A stretch of 64,000 bases of DNA from the NCBI GenBank assembly GCA_022592435.1, contig JABYQS010000004.1, forward strand, positions 124,001 to 188,000, in the 5' to 3' direction. Of the stretch, positions 12,801-23,478 are shown piece by piece. Origin of the DNA: Cerioporus squamosus (lineage: Eukaryota; Basidiomycota; Agaricomycetes; Polyporales; Polyporaceae). The position numbers and the translations under genes were made by a program. The notes under the pieces are model-generated. The model saw nothing but the letters and a program-made list of their open reading frames with translations. It searched no databases and was not told the origin of the DNA. The number at the start of each line of letters is the position of its first letter. Positions within the stretch are counted from its first letter, which is position 1.

Positions 12801-15233
12801 GTGCTCATCGTACGACCCGCCCGACCCGGAGGCACAAAACGGGACCCGCAACTTCGAACGGGCACCGGCCTCGAAGCTCGAAGGGCCAAAATGCCAATGA
12901 CCCGTTCCTCGTTTCCCTCCCGCGACGGCCAGCGCGCACACCGCAGCAGCCAGCCAGCCAGCAGGTGCAAGGTCATGCTTGCCAGTCAGGGCTTGATCCT
13001 GCACCAGTCGGAGCGCCCCCGGCCTCTCGAGCCCAAACCTCACGCCTCATTCCTGAATGCTCAGGCTCAGGCTCGGACCATCCCAAACTCGAACCTCAGA
13101 CAGCGAGTAAATGTCATGCGCGCATACACGCCCCTCCCCTCCAGCGACAGGGTGGACCGTCACCCATGACGAACCCACGCCCAAAACTTCGCCCAGGCCG
13201 TACCAGCGCCCCGAACCTACTGCGGGGCGGGGCGCTAGGCACCCATGAGACATGCCAGTGATGCCTGCAACACGTCGGGGCGGGCTACATGCAGGACGCC
13301 GAGCGCTGCCCCCATCCAGTACTGGCAGGCCCCACCGACCTGCAGGCTGCCATGGCGAGTGCCGCACTCTCAAGTCAACAGGGGTCTGTCTGCATGGCGG
13401 CTAGTACTGAAGTGGGACGGGCATCATCATCGGACCTCGGGGCGTCGTGGCGTGAATGGAAGTCTGCGTGTTTGAGCGTATCAAGGCGGTTGGGTGGAAA
13501 TCTGCGCAGGGCGTGAGTGACATACCTTGACATGCGCCACGGTCCAGTGTCTCCTGACGACCACCGAAGGGGGCAGGGGCTGTAGAGTGGCTGGAGGGTG
13601 AGACTACGACGAGCCTCGCCATGAGCTGTCGTGCTCGCACTAGCTTCCTGGGCGGGCTGGAAGCCACGTTGCGGATTGCGTAGCAACTACAACAGAAGGC
13701 AGGATCGGAAAGCTGGGCCGAGGATGTGGACGGGTGCTTGAGGTGTGCCGGCGGGAGTCATAGGGACCGCATACCGCGAGGAACGCTGGCATCGGAGTGG
13801 TGGAAGAACGTAGAATTCCGCACGTTAATCCGAATCATCGTCGGCGTGTGTTGTCTCGGCCATCGATAAAACAACTCAGAGGTTGGAGTATTTGTCCTAG
13901 AGGAAGCGGACCTATCGGCGCAGGGGACGGCACGGTCCACGGCGCACCGCTGGAGAGGGCCCCGAGGGTCGAGACTTACAGTGAGGAGGGCACACGATGT
14001 TGGAAACCGGATGCAGCTCCTTCGAAACCTCGTAGATGCGCGTCAGGAAGATTGGTATGGCATCTCCGGCGGTAGTACTCTGTATGGTTCGAGCGTCACT
14101 GACCATGCGCCCTGATGTCGAACACGGACCTATCGGCGCCAACAAGCCTCAATGCCACAATTTGGTAAGAAAGAACGACGCGCACCGTCAGATCGCAGCG
14201 GCACAGCGGCACGTTGGCTCTGGAGGGTGCAGTCAGTAGCTCCGAGTAGTGAGACAGACTCGCAGGAACGAGAGCCTCGGCGTGGAGTTTTGCTGAGCGA
14301 TGCAGGTACAGCGCACTCTGAGCATATCCATGGACATCAAGGCTGACGCAGTCCAGTCTAGGTGTGCCTGGGAGACCTTGAACCTGGCCCCATAATTAGC
14401 TGCCGCTCGGCAAACCATAGTAGACATTTCCTGGACGTACCACTGTCACGGACGTAGAGCGAGCAGCTCCCTCGTATGTATACACGTCCATGCCAAGGTC
14501 GAAGTGTTGATGTCCGATGGGTCGCAAACGAGAGAGAAAGAAGGACACGCCTAGGGTTCTCCCTTACGATATGAGCAACATGTCCGTGGTGGACGGCATT
14601 GGCCGAGACCAATTTGTATTCCTACACGGAGCGACGAGGCGAAATGCAGAGCGCGTTGGAGGCAGGTCGGGGAAAGGGACCCATGAACACAGACATGAGC
14701 TATCCGCGATGAATGTCAGGGCGGCCCGGGACCGTTATCAATGTCGCGACGGGGATTCCGGAAGCTCGTCCACCGGGTGCTGTAGCCGTGTGGACACCTC
14801 GAAGCAAGATTATAAGGCCCCGTGAGTGGCAAACTGAGCCCGCACGAGGCTTGCCGTCGAGGCTCTTTGAAGCGGAGCGTCACCGAGTGCGCAGTTTGAC
14901 GACCGCGACGAGCATGTGCTGTGAATTATGGGCGGCGAAATTGATTTTCATTGGACGAGGAGAGGATACCTACGAACGGATCGGAGGATGACATGATAGA
15001 ATCTGCCGTCGAGCATCATGGAGTGGGTGGGGAAAAGGCGCTCAGGACCATATGCGGATGGCGGTGGTGTATGCGAATGTTCCAGTGAAGCCTGGTATCG
15101 AGACCTGGACGCGGGTAAGAGTCACCGGACGACAAGGGCGCGACATGCATATGTCTGAAAGATGTGCGTTTCAGTATTCTCCGTGTCCCTGCCTGTCCCC
15201 AGCTGGAGACGTTGCGCAAGATCATGAGAGCAC

Positions 15234-15416
15234 TCACACGAAAGCCGGGACAGCATCCCGCTCCGAGAGCGGTCGGCTGGGGGCGGTCGCATCGGATGCG
15301 TCGCCTGCAGTGATAACACGCCGGCGCAAGACGGCTGACTGGTTGGCGGCCAAAAGAGGCAAGAGCCGTAGCACAGAAATGTCAGGATGCTTCCTTGAGG
15401 CTGTCGCCACAAACAC
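15234..15416 (-). CDS. Coding-like exon of an unresolved gene
   Basis: A minus-strand frame with SRKHPDISVLRLLPLLAAN and AVLRRRVITAGDAS ends at a GT GTGAGT donor near 15240. A following segment near 15120-15190 reads RDTENTETHIFQTYACRALVV. The Leu/Ala-rich helical flavour is compatible with ARM/HEAT-type repeats, but this is only an impression. No neighbouring exons could be joined in frame with confidence. Confidence 0.2.
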   Translation of the reverse strand: MFVATASRKHPDISVLRLLPLLAANQSAVLRRRVITAGDASDATAPSRPLSERDAVPAFV

Positions 15417-16100
15417 AGGCAGGGTAGGAGGCCTCTTCGAGATGCCGTATTCTGTGGGTGTCCTGAGAGTGCTCCGATAAGTAGCGGATCAAACGGGTGA
15501 TGTGCAGGCTACATGGCTCGCATTCGCTAGGAGACTGCTCGGGATGGGTCAGAAGAGCGGAGGAGGGAGCGGGAAGGAGGATTTGGCCGGGATGAGCGTG
15601 CATGGTGGCACGGCCCTGCGTGCACGGGGTGTAGCTGTTCCTGCGTTACGTCGGCGTTGGGCGGAGCTATCAGGACCAATGGCGAAAAATGGTGTACGCG
15701 AGCAGGCAGGTCAGTAAGCCCGGGCAGGGGATGGGAGGCGAGATCTGTGTTGGGCGCGAGTGTCAGGAAATGACCAGAAATCCGTGCACGTCGGAGCATA
15801 TCGCGGGCGGACGCAGGGCGGGGAGACGGGGCGGGCGGGGGCGGTGGGGAGGACGAGGAGGCGTGCCGGACGGTCGCTGGACACGCAGGGCGGTGGTGGA
15901 CGAGCAGAGAGCGTACATGGCGGGCGGAGGAGCGGGCGAGGTGCGAGAAGCGAGGCCGGGTATGACGGAAGATGACAGTGCCTTGGTTCGCGGTGGATCT
16001 GATCTCGCGCGCCGATCTCGTCTGAGCAGAATCTGAGCTGGTGCAGACGCAGGGGCGCAGGCAGCCTCTTGTTTTCCGTCCGGGCGAGCGACGCGTACAG

Positions 16101-16107
16101 TATAAAG
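16101..16107 (+). promoter_or_regulatory. TATA box of the MFS transporter gene
   Basis: The sequence tataaag lies about 240 bp upstream of the transporter start codon at 16343. It is followed by pyrimidine-rich sequence of the kind common around fungal transcription starts. Confidence 0.55.
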
Positions 16108-16342
16108 GCCAGATATACTCGCTCTGCTCCCCGCGTTCCCAGCCCGTGACTGCTCCCGCCGACTCGGTTCTCGCGCATCCCAGGTAGGCCTGCGCGACCT
16201 CTCTGCTTCTCCTGTCTATACTTAATGCGTCCCCGGTTCTCCCGGGCTATGCTCCCTCCACTTCAGATTTTCGGGAGGAGCTGTAACCCACTGCTATATC
16301 GCCTGCCACGCTCCGTCCCTCCCTCCCGCCCCTGCCGCCGCC

Positions 16343-19300
16343 ATGTCCCCGTCCACCCGCGAGACCGACGAGACGCGCCCCCTCCTCGGGAACGACCGCT
16401 CAGACGCCGCCTCCTACCGATCCGCCGCCTCCAGCGAGACCCAGCGCTCACACTCCTCCGAACCACCAGCTCCCAACCACGTCTCTCGTACAGACCTCGC
16501 GTGGGTCCTCGCTGGCCTCTGGAGCGCGGTCTTCCTCGGGGCCCTGGATGGTGCGCTCGCTTCTCGCTTGTCACCCCGACGGCCGCTGACGTCGGCCGGC
16601 TGATGCGACAGGGACTATCGTGGCCACGCTGCTATCACCCATCGGCAGCTACTTCAACGAGTCCAATCGGTCCTCCTATATCGGCACTTCTTATTTGCTA
16701 TCTGTATGTTGTTTCACCCCGCTCTATGGTGCGTGCCCTCGTTCTCTTGCGCAACTCGGTCGTCTCACGGAACCCCGTTGCAGGACGACTGTCCGACATC
16801 CTGGGGCGCAGAGGCGCGATGCTTCTTGCGCTCTCCTTCTTCGGTATGCCGTCTTCGCTCGGCAGTCACATCACACGCCTAATTGCGTGCTACCACAGGC
16901 TCGGGCACCCTCCTCTGCGGGCTTGCGCCCTCCATGGACGCACTCATCGCCGCGAGAGCACTCGCTGGCATGGGAGGCGGAGGGTGAGTGGCCCGCTCTC
17001 TCAAGCCTGGCACGGAATCAGAATTCTAATCGATTCCGCTCACTCTACGGCGTATGTAACAGAGTTATGACAGGTGAGATGCCCGCAGGCAGCTGTGACG
17101 TCATGCGACCGACACTCATCCGACCCTCCCAGTCTCCAGTGTCGCTGTAACGGATCTAATTCCCCTGTAAGTCCTATATCCCGACCTCGTCGGATACGCG
17201 TGTTGACGTTGCCTGCGCCCGCTAGCCGTCAGCGCGGATTGTACCAAGGAATGACTAATATGTGCGGTCTCTTCGTGCGCGAGGTACATGTCAGGGCCGT
17301 GCTCACTCGTGTCAACGCAGATTGTTCGGCCTGGGAGCCGGACTCGGTGGTCCCCTCGGTGGTTGGATGAACGACGCCCTCGGATGGTAAGCTACACTCC
17401 TCCTTTCTCTCACCGGCACGCTTCCTGAGCTCTATGTGCTGTTCTGATTGCGCCAACTGCCAACTTTCAATCTCAGGCGATCCGCATTCCTCCTCCAGGT
17501 GAGCCGCCCCCTCACATCTCCAGCGCCCACGGAACTAAACCCGACCTACGATCACCTCGTATCGATCTCATTCAAACACAATCGTACCGACGACCCCTGA
17601 CGCACGTTTCCCTCACCGAACGCTCACGTTACGATGGCATTGCGCGACTCGCACCACATAGATGCCTATCCTGGTGTTCTCGTTCATTCTCGTTGCCCTG
17701 AAGGTCTCGATCAAGCTTCCAGACGAGGTGGAGAGCCAGCCCCTTCATGCGAAATTGCGTCGTATCGATGGCTTCGGTTCGTTCACACTCGTCGGCACGG
17801 TCGGCTGCCTGCTTCTCGGCCTGTCCCTCAAGTCGACCGAGGAGCTACCCTGGACTCACCCCGTGGTATGGGGACTGCTTCTTGCGAGCGTCGTTTTCTC
17901 TGTGCTGTTTATCTGGGTCGAGACCCGCTTCGCCCCATACCCGGTTATGCCGATGCGCTTGATTAAGCAGCGGACGCCCTTGTTCGTCTCGCTGTCGAAC
18001 TTTTTCGGGAGCGTTGCTGCATTTTCCATGGTACGTTCTGTTCTCTGCCGCTCGTACCGCGCCGGTCTGACTTGTGCATTCTAGATCTATAACGTACCAT
18101 TAGTGAGTACATGCTGCACACGCGTATGTTTGCTTGGCATAACCGCGGACATCGCAGTATTTCTCGGCTGTTAGATTAAACTCCTCGACAGACGCAGGTA
18201 AGTCGGGTCTACCGCGTTCGCCCTGGACGTTCTCTGACTTGACATCTGTCCAGGACTTCATCTGCTCCCCCACTCTGTACGTATACAGGCCAGCGGTCTC
18301 CGTATGTGGCCGCGGCGTTGACCTCATGCACTGTGTATAGGTCGCTATCTCCACCGGAAGTGTGTTTGCCGGATGGTGAGTATAGCAGATAGACGTCCAT
18401 GCCGTTCTGACCGCAGCCGTCCCATCTCCTATGCCACACAACCCTGACATGCCTTCTTTTAGGGTCATGCGACGGACCGGAAGGCTCTACAACCTGACTC
18501 TTTTCTCGTGTCTCCTGACCGTCCTCGCGGCGACGTTGGTTGCGTGCTGGAACGAGTCCTCCTCGGCACTCCATCTATGGCTCGACGTCGTCCCACAAGG
18601 GTTCGGTATGGCGAGCGTCATCACCACCACACTCATCGTGCGTCTTCTCCCACACGTCTAAATGCTCCAAATCCCGAGCCCTCTGTCGGAGCCGTCTAAC
18701 ACGCATTCCTGCCAGGCGATGATCGCGAGCGTCACCCGCGAAGACTTAGCCGTCGCCACGGGCAGTACGTCGCCTTCAGCCTTCCTCGTCCGCGCTTCTG
18801 CCGTGCTCACCCCGACCCTTCTCTCCGCGCAGTCACCTATCTCTTCCGGACCACCGGGCAGGTCATTGGTGTCAGTCTGAGCGGCGCGCTTCTGCAGACC
18901 GTCCTGACGGCGAAGCTCCGCGAGCGGATACACGGCCCTAACGCGGTCTCGGTGCGTCACCTCATCTGCCCCATGCATGGTCCTGTCCAGCGAACTGACC
19001 ACCCTCCATGCGTGCGTGTCATAAACGCAGATAATCGAAGACATTCGGTGAGTCTTCCGACGCTTCATCTCCGTAGCCGGAGTGTCAGGAGCTGACAGCT
19101 CGCGCAGGCATTCCACGACCATCATCCCGACGCTCTCGCCAGAGCTGCGCAAAGCAGCGGTGGACTCGTACGCAGACGCGCTGCACGTCGTGTTCATCTG
19201 CCAGGCGGCCGTGAACTTCATGTGCTTCCTCTGCTGCCTGCCAATCCAGGAGAACCCATTACCGTGCGTCTACTTCCGTGTGTCCGGGGCGCGTGCGCGA

Positions 19301-19514
19301 AGCTGACGATTAGCCTTCTTTTTCGTCCGTTCTCTTCCCCTCCCCTCCCGCAATTTACGTTCTGCGCTCTTCGTCTCCGATGGCGGATGCACCGATGCAC
19401 CGACGCTTTGGCTCGTGGGCCCTGGACATTCGCAGTGGCACACACGAAGAGCAAGAAGAGGCGTACAGGAAGCGGCGGGACACGATCAGTCGGACTGATT
19501 CGGAGAGCTCGTGA
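16343..19514 (+). CDS. MFS transporter, DHA2-type, vacuolar basic amino-acid (Vba/Fnx1)-like
   Basis: A hydrophilic N-terminus (acidic, Ser-rich, with RPLLG) leads into the first helix LAWVLAGLWSAVFLGALD. Exon 1 ends at 16550 and exon 2 resumes at 16612 with GTIVATLLSPI. The cytoplasmic MFS motif A is present as GRLSDILGRRGAML, followed by RALAGMGGGG and the antiporter-type LGAGLGGPLGGWMND. The longest exon (about 17662-18030) carries the central helices. Later exons contain RRTGRLYNLTLFSC, GQVIGVSLSGALLQ and the final helix before IQENPLP. I join 19263 to 19436, giving the hydrophilic end THEEQEEAYRKRRD and a stop at 19514; without that 172-nt intron the frame would end at 19306. About fifteen exons, mostly with 50-70 nt introns. 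The family is clear; the substrate is inferred. Confidence 0.85.
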
Positions 19515-19942
19515 TTTTGTGCTGTTGTCGCATGGGCATGTATTGCCACGATGTATACCACGACCCAAAATACCTCCTGTTGTAACATAGTTAGACGAAC
19601 ATGCTGGCTTTGGTTGGCTGGCCGGACATGTCCTTTACGCGCAAGGCGGTGATTCGTTGTGTGACATGGGCAGTTCCGAATGCGAGGACGTTTGAAGGAG
19701 TGCGTCGGGTGCTGCGGCATAAATCCGGAGAGCATGTATTCGGAATGCCCCAGTAGAGCGGCCCATTCTTCGCAAGAGGATCAGCGACGTGTCTTGTGCT
19801 TGCCTGTACACGGGGAAACGGGGCGTCCTGCTCACGGCAGTCTCCCTCTAGTCCTGTCAGATGTTCTACACATACCGAACACTCAGGACCTTCCTATGCC
19901 AGCGAACTGCAAGGCAACCAGAACGCAAAATTATGAGCAAAA
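19515..19942. other. Convergent intergenic spacer
   Basis: About 430 bp between the ends of the MFS gene and the small minus-strand membrane protein gene. Frames here are short and unconvincing. It likely holds both 3' untranslated regions. Confidence 0.55.
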
Positions 19943-20248
19943 TTATGATTGCACATTCGACGACGGGGGTGCCCTCGGCAAAGGCCTCGTCTCCTCTATC
20001 CACCTCCTCGGCTTCTTCTCGACAACGGTGACGCCCCTCCGCCCGTTCGCGCCCATGTCCATGTCAGCGGCGGCCTCCGGGGACCCGTCAAGGTAGCGGC
20101 CGCGCGTGGGGCGCGCAGGGCACGGCAGGATGGCGGACGCAGAGACGGTGACGACGGACGCGAGGAACGTGAGGCCGAAGAGGGAGGAGATGAACGTCCG
20201 GCGTTGGCGGTGGTTCAGGTTGAGTGCGCGTGCGACCGAGGACGACAT
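19943..20248 (-). CDS. Small single-pass membrane protein, conserved-looking, unknown function
   Basis: An intronless 101-residue frame. A basic N-terminus (residues about 10-18, NHRQRRTF) precedes one hydrophobic helix, about residues 18-41 (ISSLFGLTFLASVVTVSASAI). Then comes LPCPARPTRGR and, near the C-terminus, VVEKKPRRWIEETRPLP. A positive-inside N-terminus, one helix and a charged tail with a Cys-Pro motif are typical of small mitochondrial inner-membrane assembly factors, but I cannot name the family. The gene is divergent from mitochondrial uS14, which fits a mitochondrial role only weakly. Composition and the coherent start argue that it is a real gene. Confidence 0.6.
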   Translation of the reverse strand: MSSSVARALNLNHRQRRTFISSLFGLTFLASVVTVSASAILPCPARPTRGRYLDGSPEAAADMDMGANGRRGVTVVEKKPRRWIEETRPLPRAPPSSNVQS

Positions 20249-20680
20249 GGTGTGGTGAGCGGGGGTGGGTGTGTCTCTGTGTCACTGTCTGGTCTCTGAG
20301 TCTCTGGTTGTGTCCTGCACGGCAGAGGGAGCCTCTACGTCAGTGACTGCTCCAGCTTCGAAGAACGAGCTGGACGGCAACGTACGTTCAATCTCCCATG
20401 TCCTCTGCTGTGAAGATGGCGATAGTTGGTGTCGACGCCGTAAGGCGCGAGCGATGTGTACGAGAGCAATGAACGCTAGAGAGGAGAAGGCCGAGGTCAA
20501 GCTGGACGTCAGACTTCAGTCCTGCGTCTGGATTCGGAACGACGCTGATTGGCCAGAACAAATCCTCGCGCAGACGCCCACTACGACTACCGGCGCTCGC
20601 CGCCTCGTCCGTCCCGTCACCTCCGCCTCCGCCTCCCAGTCCTCGTGTTCTCACTCTCGCTGCGGAAGAGGCTTGCGAAC
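20249..20680. promoter_or_regulatory. Divergent promoter region (small membrane protein / uS14m)
   Basis: About 430 bp separate the two divergent start codons. An in-frame ATG at 20549 would lengthen uS14m by 44 residues of low-conservation sequence, so part of this DNA could be translated. No TATA box is evident. Confidence 0.45.
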
Positions 20681-21051
20681 ATGCCAAACGCACGGGTCTT
20701 GCGCGACATCAAGGCGCGCCACGGCGTGAACGCGAACGAGATCCTCCGCCGTGCATACCTCTACGTCGCGCGCAACCAGACCCTCCCGCCGCAGGTCCGC
20801 TTCCAGGCGCAGCTCCAGCTCAACACCTTCGGACGGTACACCCGGCCATCGACCGTCCAGAACCGGTGTACGGAGACTGGCAGGGGTCGGGGTATTATTA
20901 GCGAGTTCGGGCTCTGCAGGGTGCGTTCATACTTGTTCATGACCATGCTATGGCAACGCGTGTTGACCATATACGTGGTCCTCAACAGTACCAGTTCCGA
21001 TTAAAGGCGTTGGCGAAGGAGCTGCCTGGCGTTAAGAAGGCCTCCTGGTAG
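20681..21051 (+). CDS. MRPS14: Mitochondrial small ribosomal subunit protein uS14m
   Basis: Two exons, 20681-20920 and 20989-21051, give 100 residues. Hallmarks are NARVLRDIKAR at the start, NEILRRAYLYVARNQTLPP, a central QLNTFGRYTRP, then QNRCTETGRGRG and FGLCR. The second exon adds YQFRLKALAKELPGVKKASW, the conserved C-terminus of S14 proteins. Yeast Mrp2 is slightly longer (115 residues), so the start at 20681 gives a normal size. A longer in-frame start at 20549 is possible and could add a presequence. The protein binds 15S rRNA in the head of the mitochondrial small subunit. The intron is 68 nt with a GTGCGT donor. Confidence 0.92.
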
Positions 21052-21482
21052 AGCGTTGTTCTCATCTGCTCGACTGATCTGTATACTGTGAGTCTTTCGT
21101 TCCCCTCCTTGTACACTCTCTTACTCACGTGTCGACAGACATGCTGCTCCTGTCCCTAATTCACCAGCACTGCATCCAAAACCTCTCATGAAATAGGGTG
21201 TGCATAAGGAAGACCATAGACACCATAGACGCTATGTACAACGAGGTAACCAGTACTACCGAGAACCCAAACACGGAAAGCTACGAAAACTACGAAGAAC
21301 GAGAGAACCAGCGCAATAGGACGGCCTTCCACCCCGTTGCACGGTGTACGAGCGTGCGTGCGATAGCGGAGTCCGTCGGTATCTATATAATACAATATGC
21401 ATCCCTGTCGAGGACGAAGAGCATCGAGTCCGGTCCATCTCTAAGCCAGGGGCTGTGTGTGATATGTTAGTACTTGCTAGCG
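21052..21482. other. Convergent intergenic spacer
   Basis: About 430 bp between the stops of uS14m (plus) and the bZIP gene (minus). No supported frame; presumably the two 3' untranslated regions. Confidence 0.55.
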
Positions 21483-23478
21483 CTACACTTGGTTTGGCTG
21501 CTCGGTCGAGTATTCAGAGCCGTGCAACTCAGGGTCGCCGCGTTCTCTGCGCCATTTGTTCGTGATGTTGAGGGTCGTGGGATCGACGAGGAATCTGACA
21601 GTCGCGATGAGACGGCGGTGCATGTCAAGCAAGGGAACGGACGCACTTGTAGCGCTGCAGCCATGACTCGGAAATTTCCCAGTTGTTGTGCGCCAGGACG
21701 TCGTCGCCGTGGATCGTCACCGCGTGTCGGTAGTCGTGCAGACAGTCGACAAGATTAAACCGCTCTACGATGACAGTCGTGAGCGACGTCCGTCAAAGGA
21801 GGTGTCTGGCACCGTGACGCGGGATTAGGATTTTATGGGCGACCAATGGACTTACCTCGGAGCAAGATCATACGATCGCGAAGCTCAGGATGCAACACGC
21901 CGTCAATCACACTCTCTGCGACCACACACCGGGGTCAATAAGGGATTTGCGCGTTAGGCTTCTAACGCGGCTCCTACCGTGTGGAATCGTTCTAAGATGC
22001 GAGCCGTAAGCTCAGATAGTGAAACACAAGGCATCAAACGATCACATACCGCTGTACCAGTGTCGGACGCAGCGACGATGGTAGACAGTAGTTATTATTG
22101 CGCTTCCAGTTGTCAAGGTGGTAGCTGTCAGAGACGCCGTCGTACGATCAGCGAGCATATACTCCGATATCTACCGGACGCACGTACTGGATAAGCTTGT
22201 ATGCGTCCATCTTCTTCGGGTCTATCTCTTCCTCGTCTTGCTGCTGCTGCGTCGACTGCGAGTTCGCCTGTGTTCTGGAAGACCCGGACATGGGCGCCAT
22301 GCTGCTGTTGACCATGGTCATAGACGACATGGGATCTCCGGTCATGGACATGCCCCCGCCGTACGGCGACTGGAAGGACATCGACATGCTGCTCGATGAG
22401 GGACCATACGGACCAGACTGGTTGTTGACCGGCGGGGACGAAGGCGGGACAAACATGGGAGACGCTGACGACGGACCGCGGCCATAGTCCGATAGTAGAC
22501 TGCCATCGTGGGGCCGACCAGGTGGGTACAGTCCATTCGGACCCATAGACGATACGGCCGGGTTGAGTGGGACGAGAAGCGGGAAGTTGTCATTCGAACG
22601 AGAGGAGTCGCCGTTCGTCTCCGTCCGGGCTCGTTTGGGCCGCAGGCCATAGGGATCGCTGTCGTCTGCAGGCCGCTTCTGACTTCCCGACCCCGATGGA
22701 CCCGAGGGGCCGGGGACAGACTCGGACTTGTCGCGCTTATGGCGTTGGTAGCTCTCCCAGGCAGTATCGGTCTCCGTCTTGTTGATGAGGTCGTTAAACT
22801 CGCTAAGCTCCCAGCCGACTTTGTTGACGATACCTCCTGCACCCTCGCCGATGAACGAGCTGAGGCTCTTGAGGAGACCACGAAGAACCTGGTTTTCGGC
22901 CATGAGGTCTCGGGTGACGACCATTAATGTCGGGAGCTTGCGATAGGACAGGACGTGTGGCTCATACCTTTCAGCACCTTCCTCAACTGCGACAACGCCT
23001 CATCCTTGCCCCCCGAGAGTATCTCGACGCTGGCCTCTAGATCGCGTATCTGAACCGAAAGTGAGACATGAACAGTCAGCACGATGATTTCACGACGCCC
23101 CTGGCGTCATACGCGACCGAGGGTATGATGTACCACTCACGCGTTGCTGTTTACGCAGACGAAACTCCCTCTGCGCAATACGGTTTTGATCGCGGCGCGC
23201 TGCCTGCGAGCTGTGGATTGACGGAAACACACGCGGACCGTGAGCTTGTGTCAGCACGCTGAGCAGAGACGGTCCATACTTGGGATTTTTCTTTCGACCA
23301 GGTTTTCCGGCAGCGGGAGCCTGGGAGGTACCGCGTTCGTTGTCGATGGGAGATGCAGCCTCTGAGCTCTGTGTTCACGTACGGGGCTGATGTTTCAGGC
23401 TGGCTGTATGCACGCCGCTGAGTCTCTCACACGCACCTCGATGTCCTGAGACACGCTGCGCTCTCTCTCGTTTGGCAT
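21483..23478 (-). CDS. bZIP transcription factor with DUF3425-like C-terminal region
   Basis: Exon 1 begins at 23478 (MPNERERSVSQDIE) and splices to an AT-hook-like GKPGRKKNPKYG. A 3' piece completes the basic region ARRDQNRIAQREFRLRKQQR, with the Asn and Arg of the bZIP signature. The leucine zipper follows (IRDLEASVEIL, LSQLRKVLKD, ENQVLRGLLKSL). The middle exon is Ser/Pro/Met-rich with a nuclear-localisation-like PKRARTE. The C-terminal exons encode YHLDNWKRNNNYCLPSSL, VIDGVLHPELRDRMILL, LVDCLHDYRHAVTIHGDD and FLVDPTTLNITNKWRRERG, ending at 21483. This tail matches the DUF3425-type region of fungal bZIP proteins. It should act as a nuclear DNA-binding regulator; the target genes are unknown. 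All junctions keep frame with GT-AG introns. Confidence 0.88.

Larger units (their letters stand above)
5313..16100. other. Gene-poor island of about 10.8 kb without a recognisable gene
   Basis: No long open frame on either strand matches a family I know. I looked for reverse-transcriptase, integrase, transposase, P450, laccase, kinase and WD40 signatures and found none that held up. Yet several minus-strand segments have balanced amino-acid composition, GC-ending codons and adjacent splice-like sites (near 5433-5708, 6038-6307, 6341-6860, 7857-8009, 12269-12400 and 15100-15416). ACTCAC and ACTTAC words, which are minus-strand donors, are frequent. The simplest readings are one or more genes with many very short exons on the minus strand, or eroded gene or transposon copies. 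I could not build a continuous model. Confidence 0.5.

Noticed and set aside
13909..14140. Repeated word ggacctatcggcgc about 215 bp apart
   Set aside because: A shared word of this length can occur by chance in 64 kb, and the flanks are unrelated.
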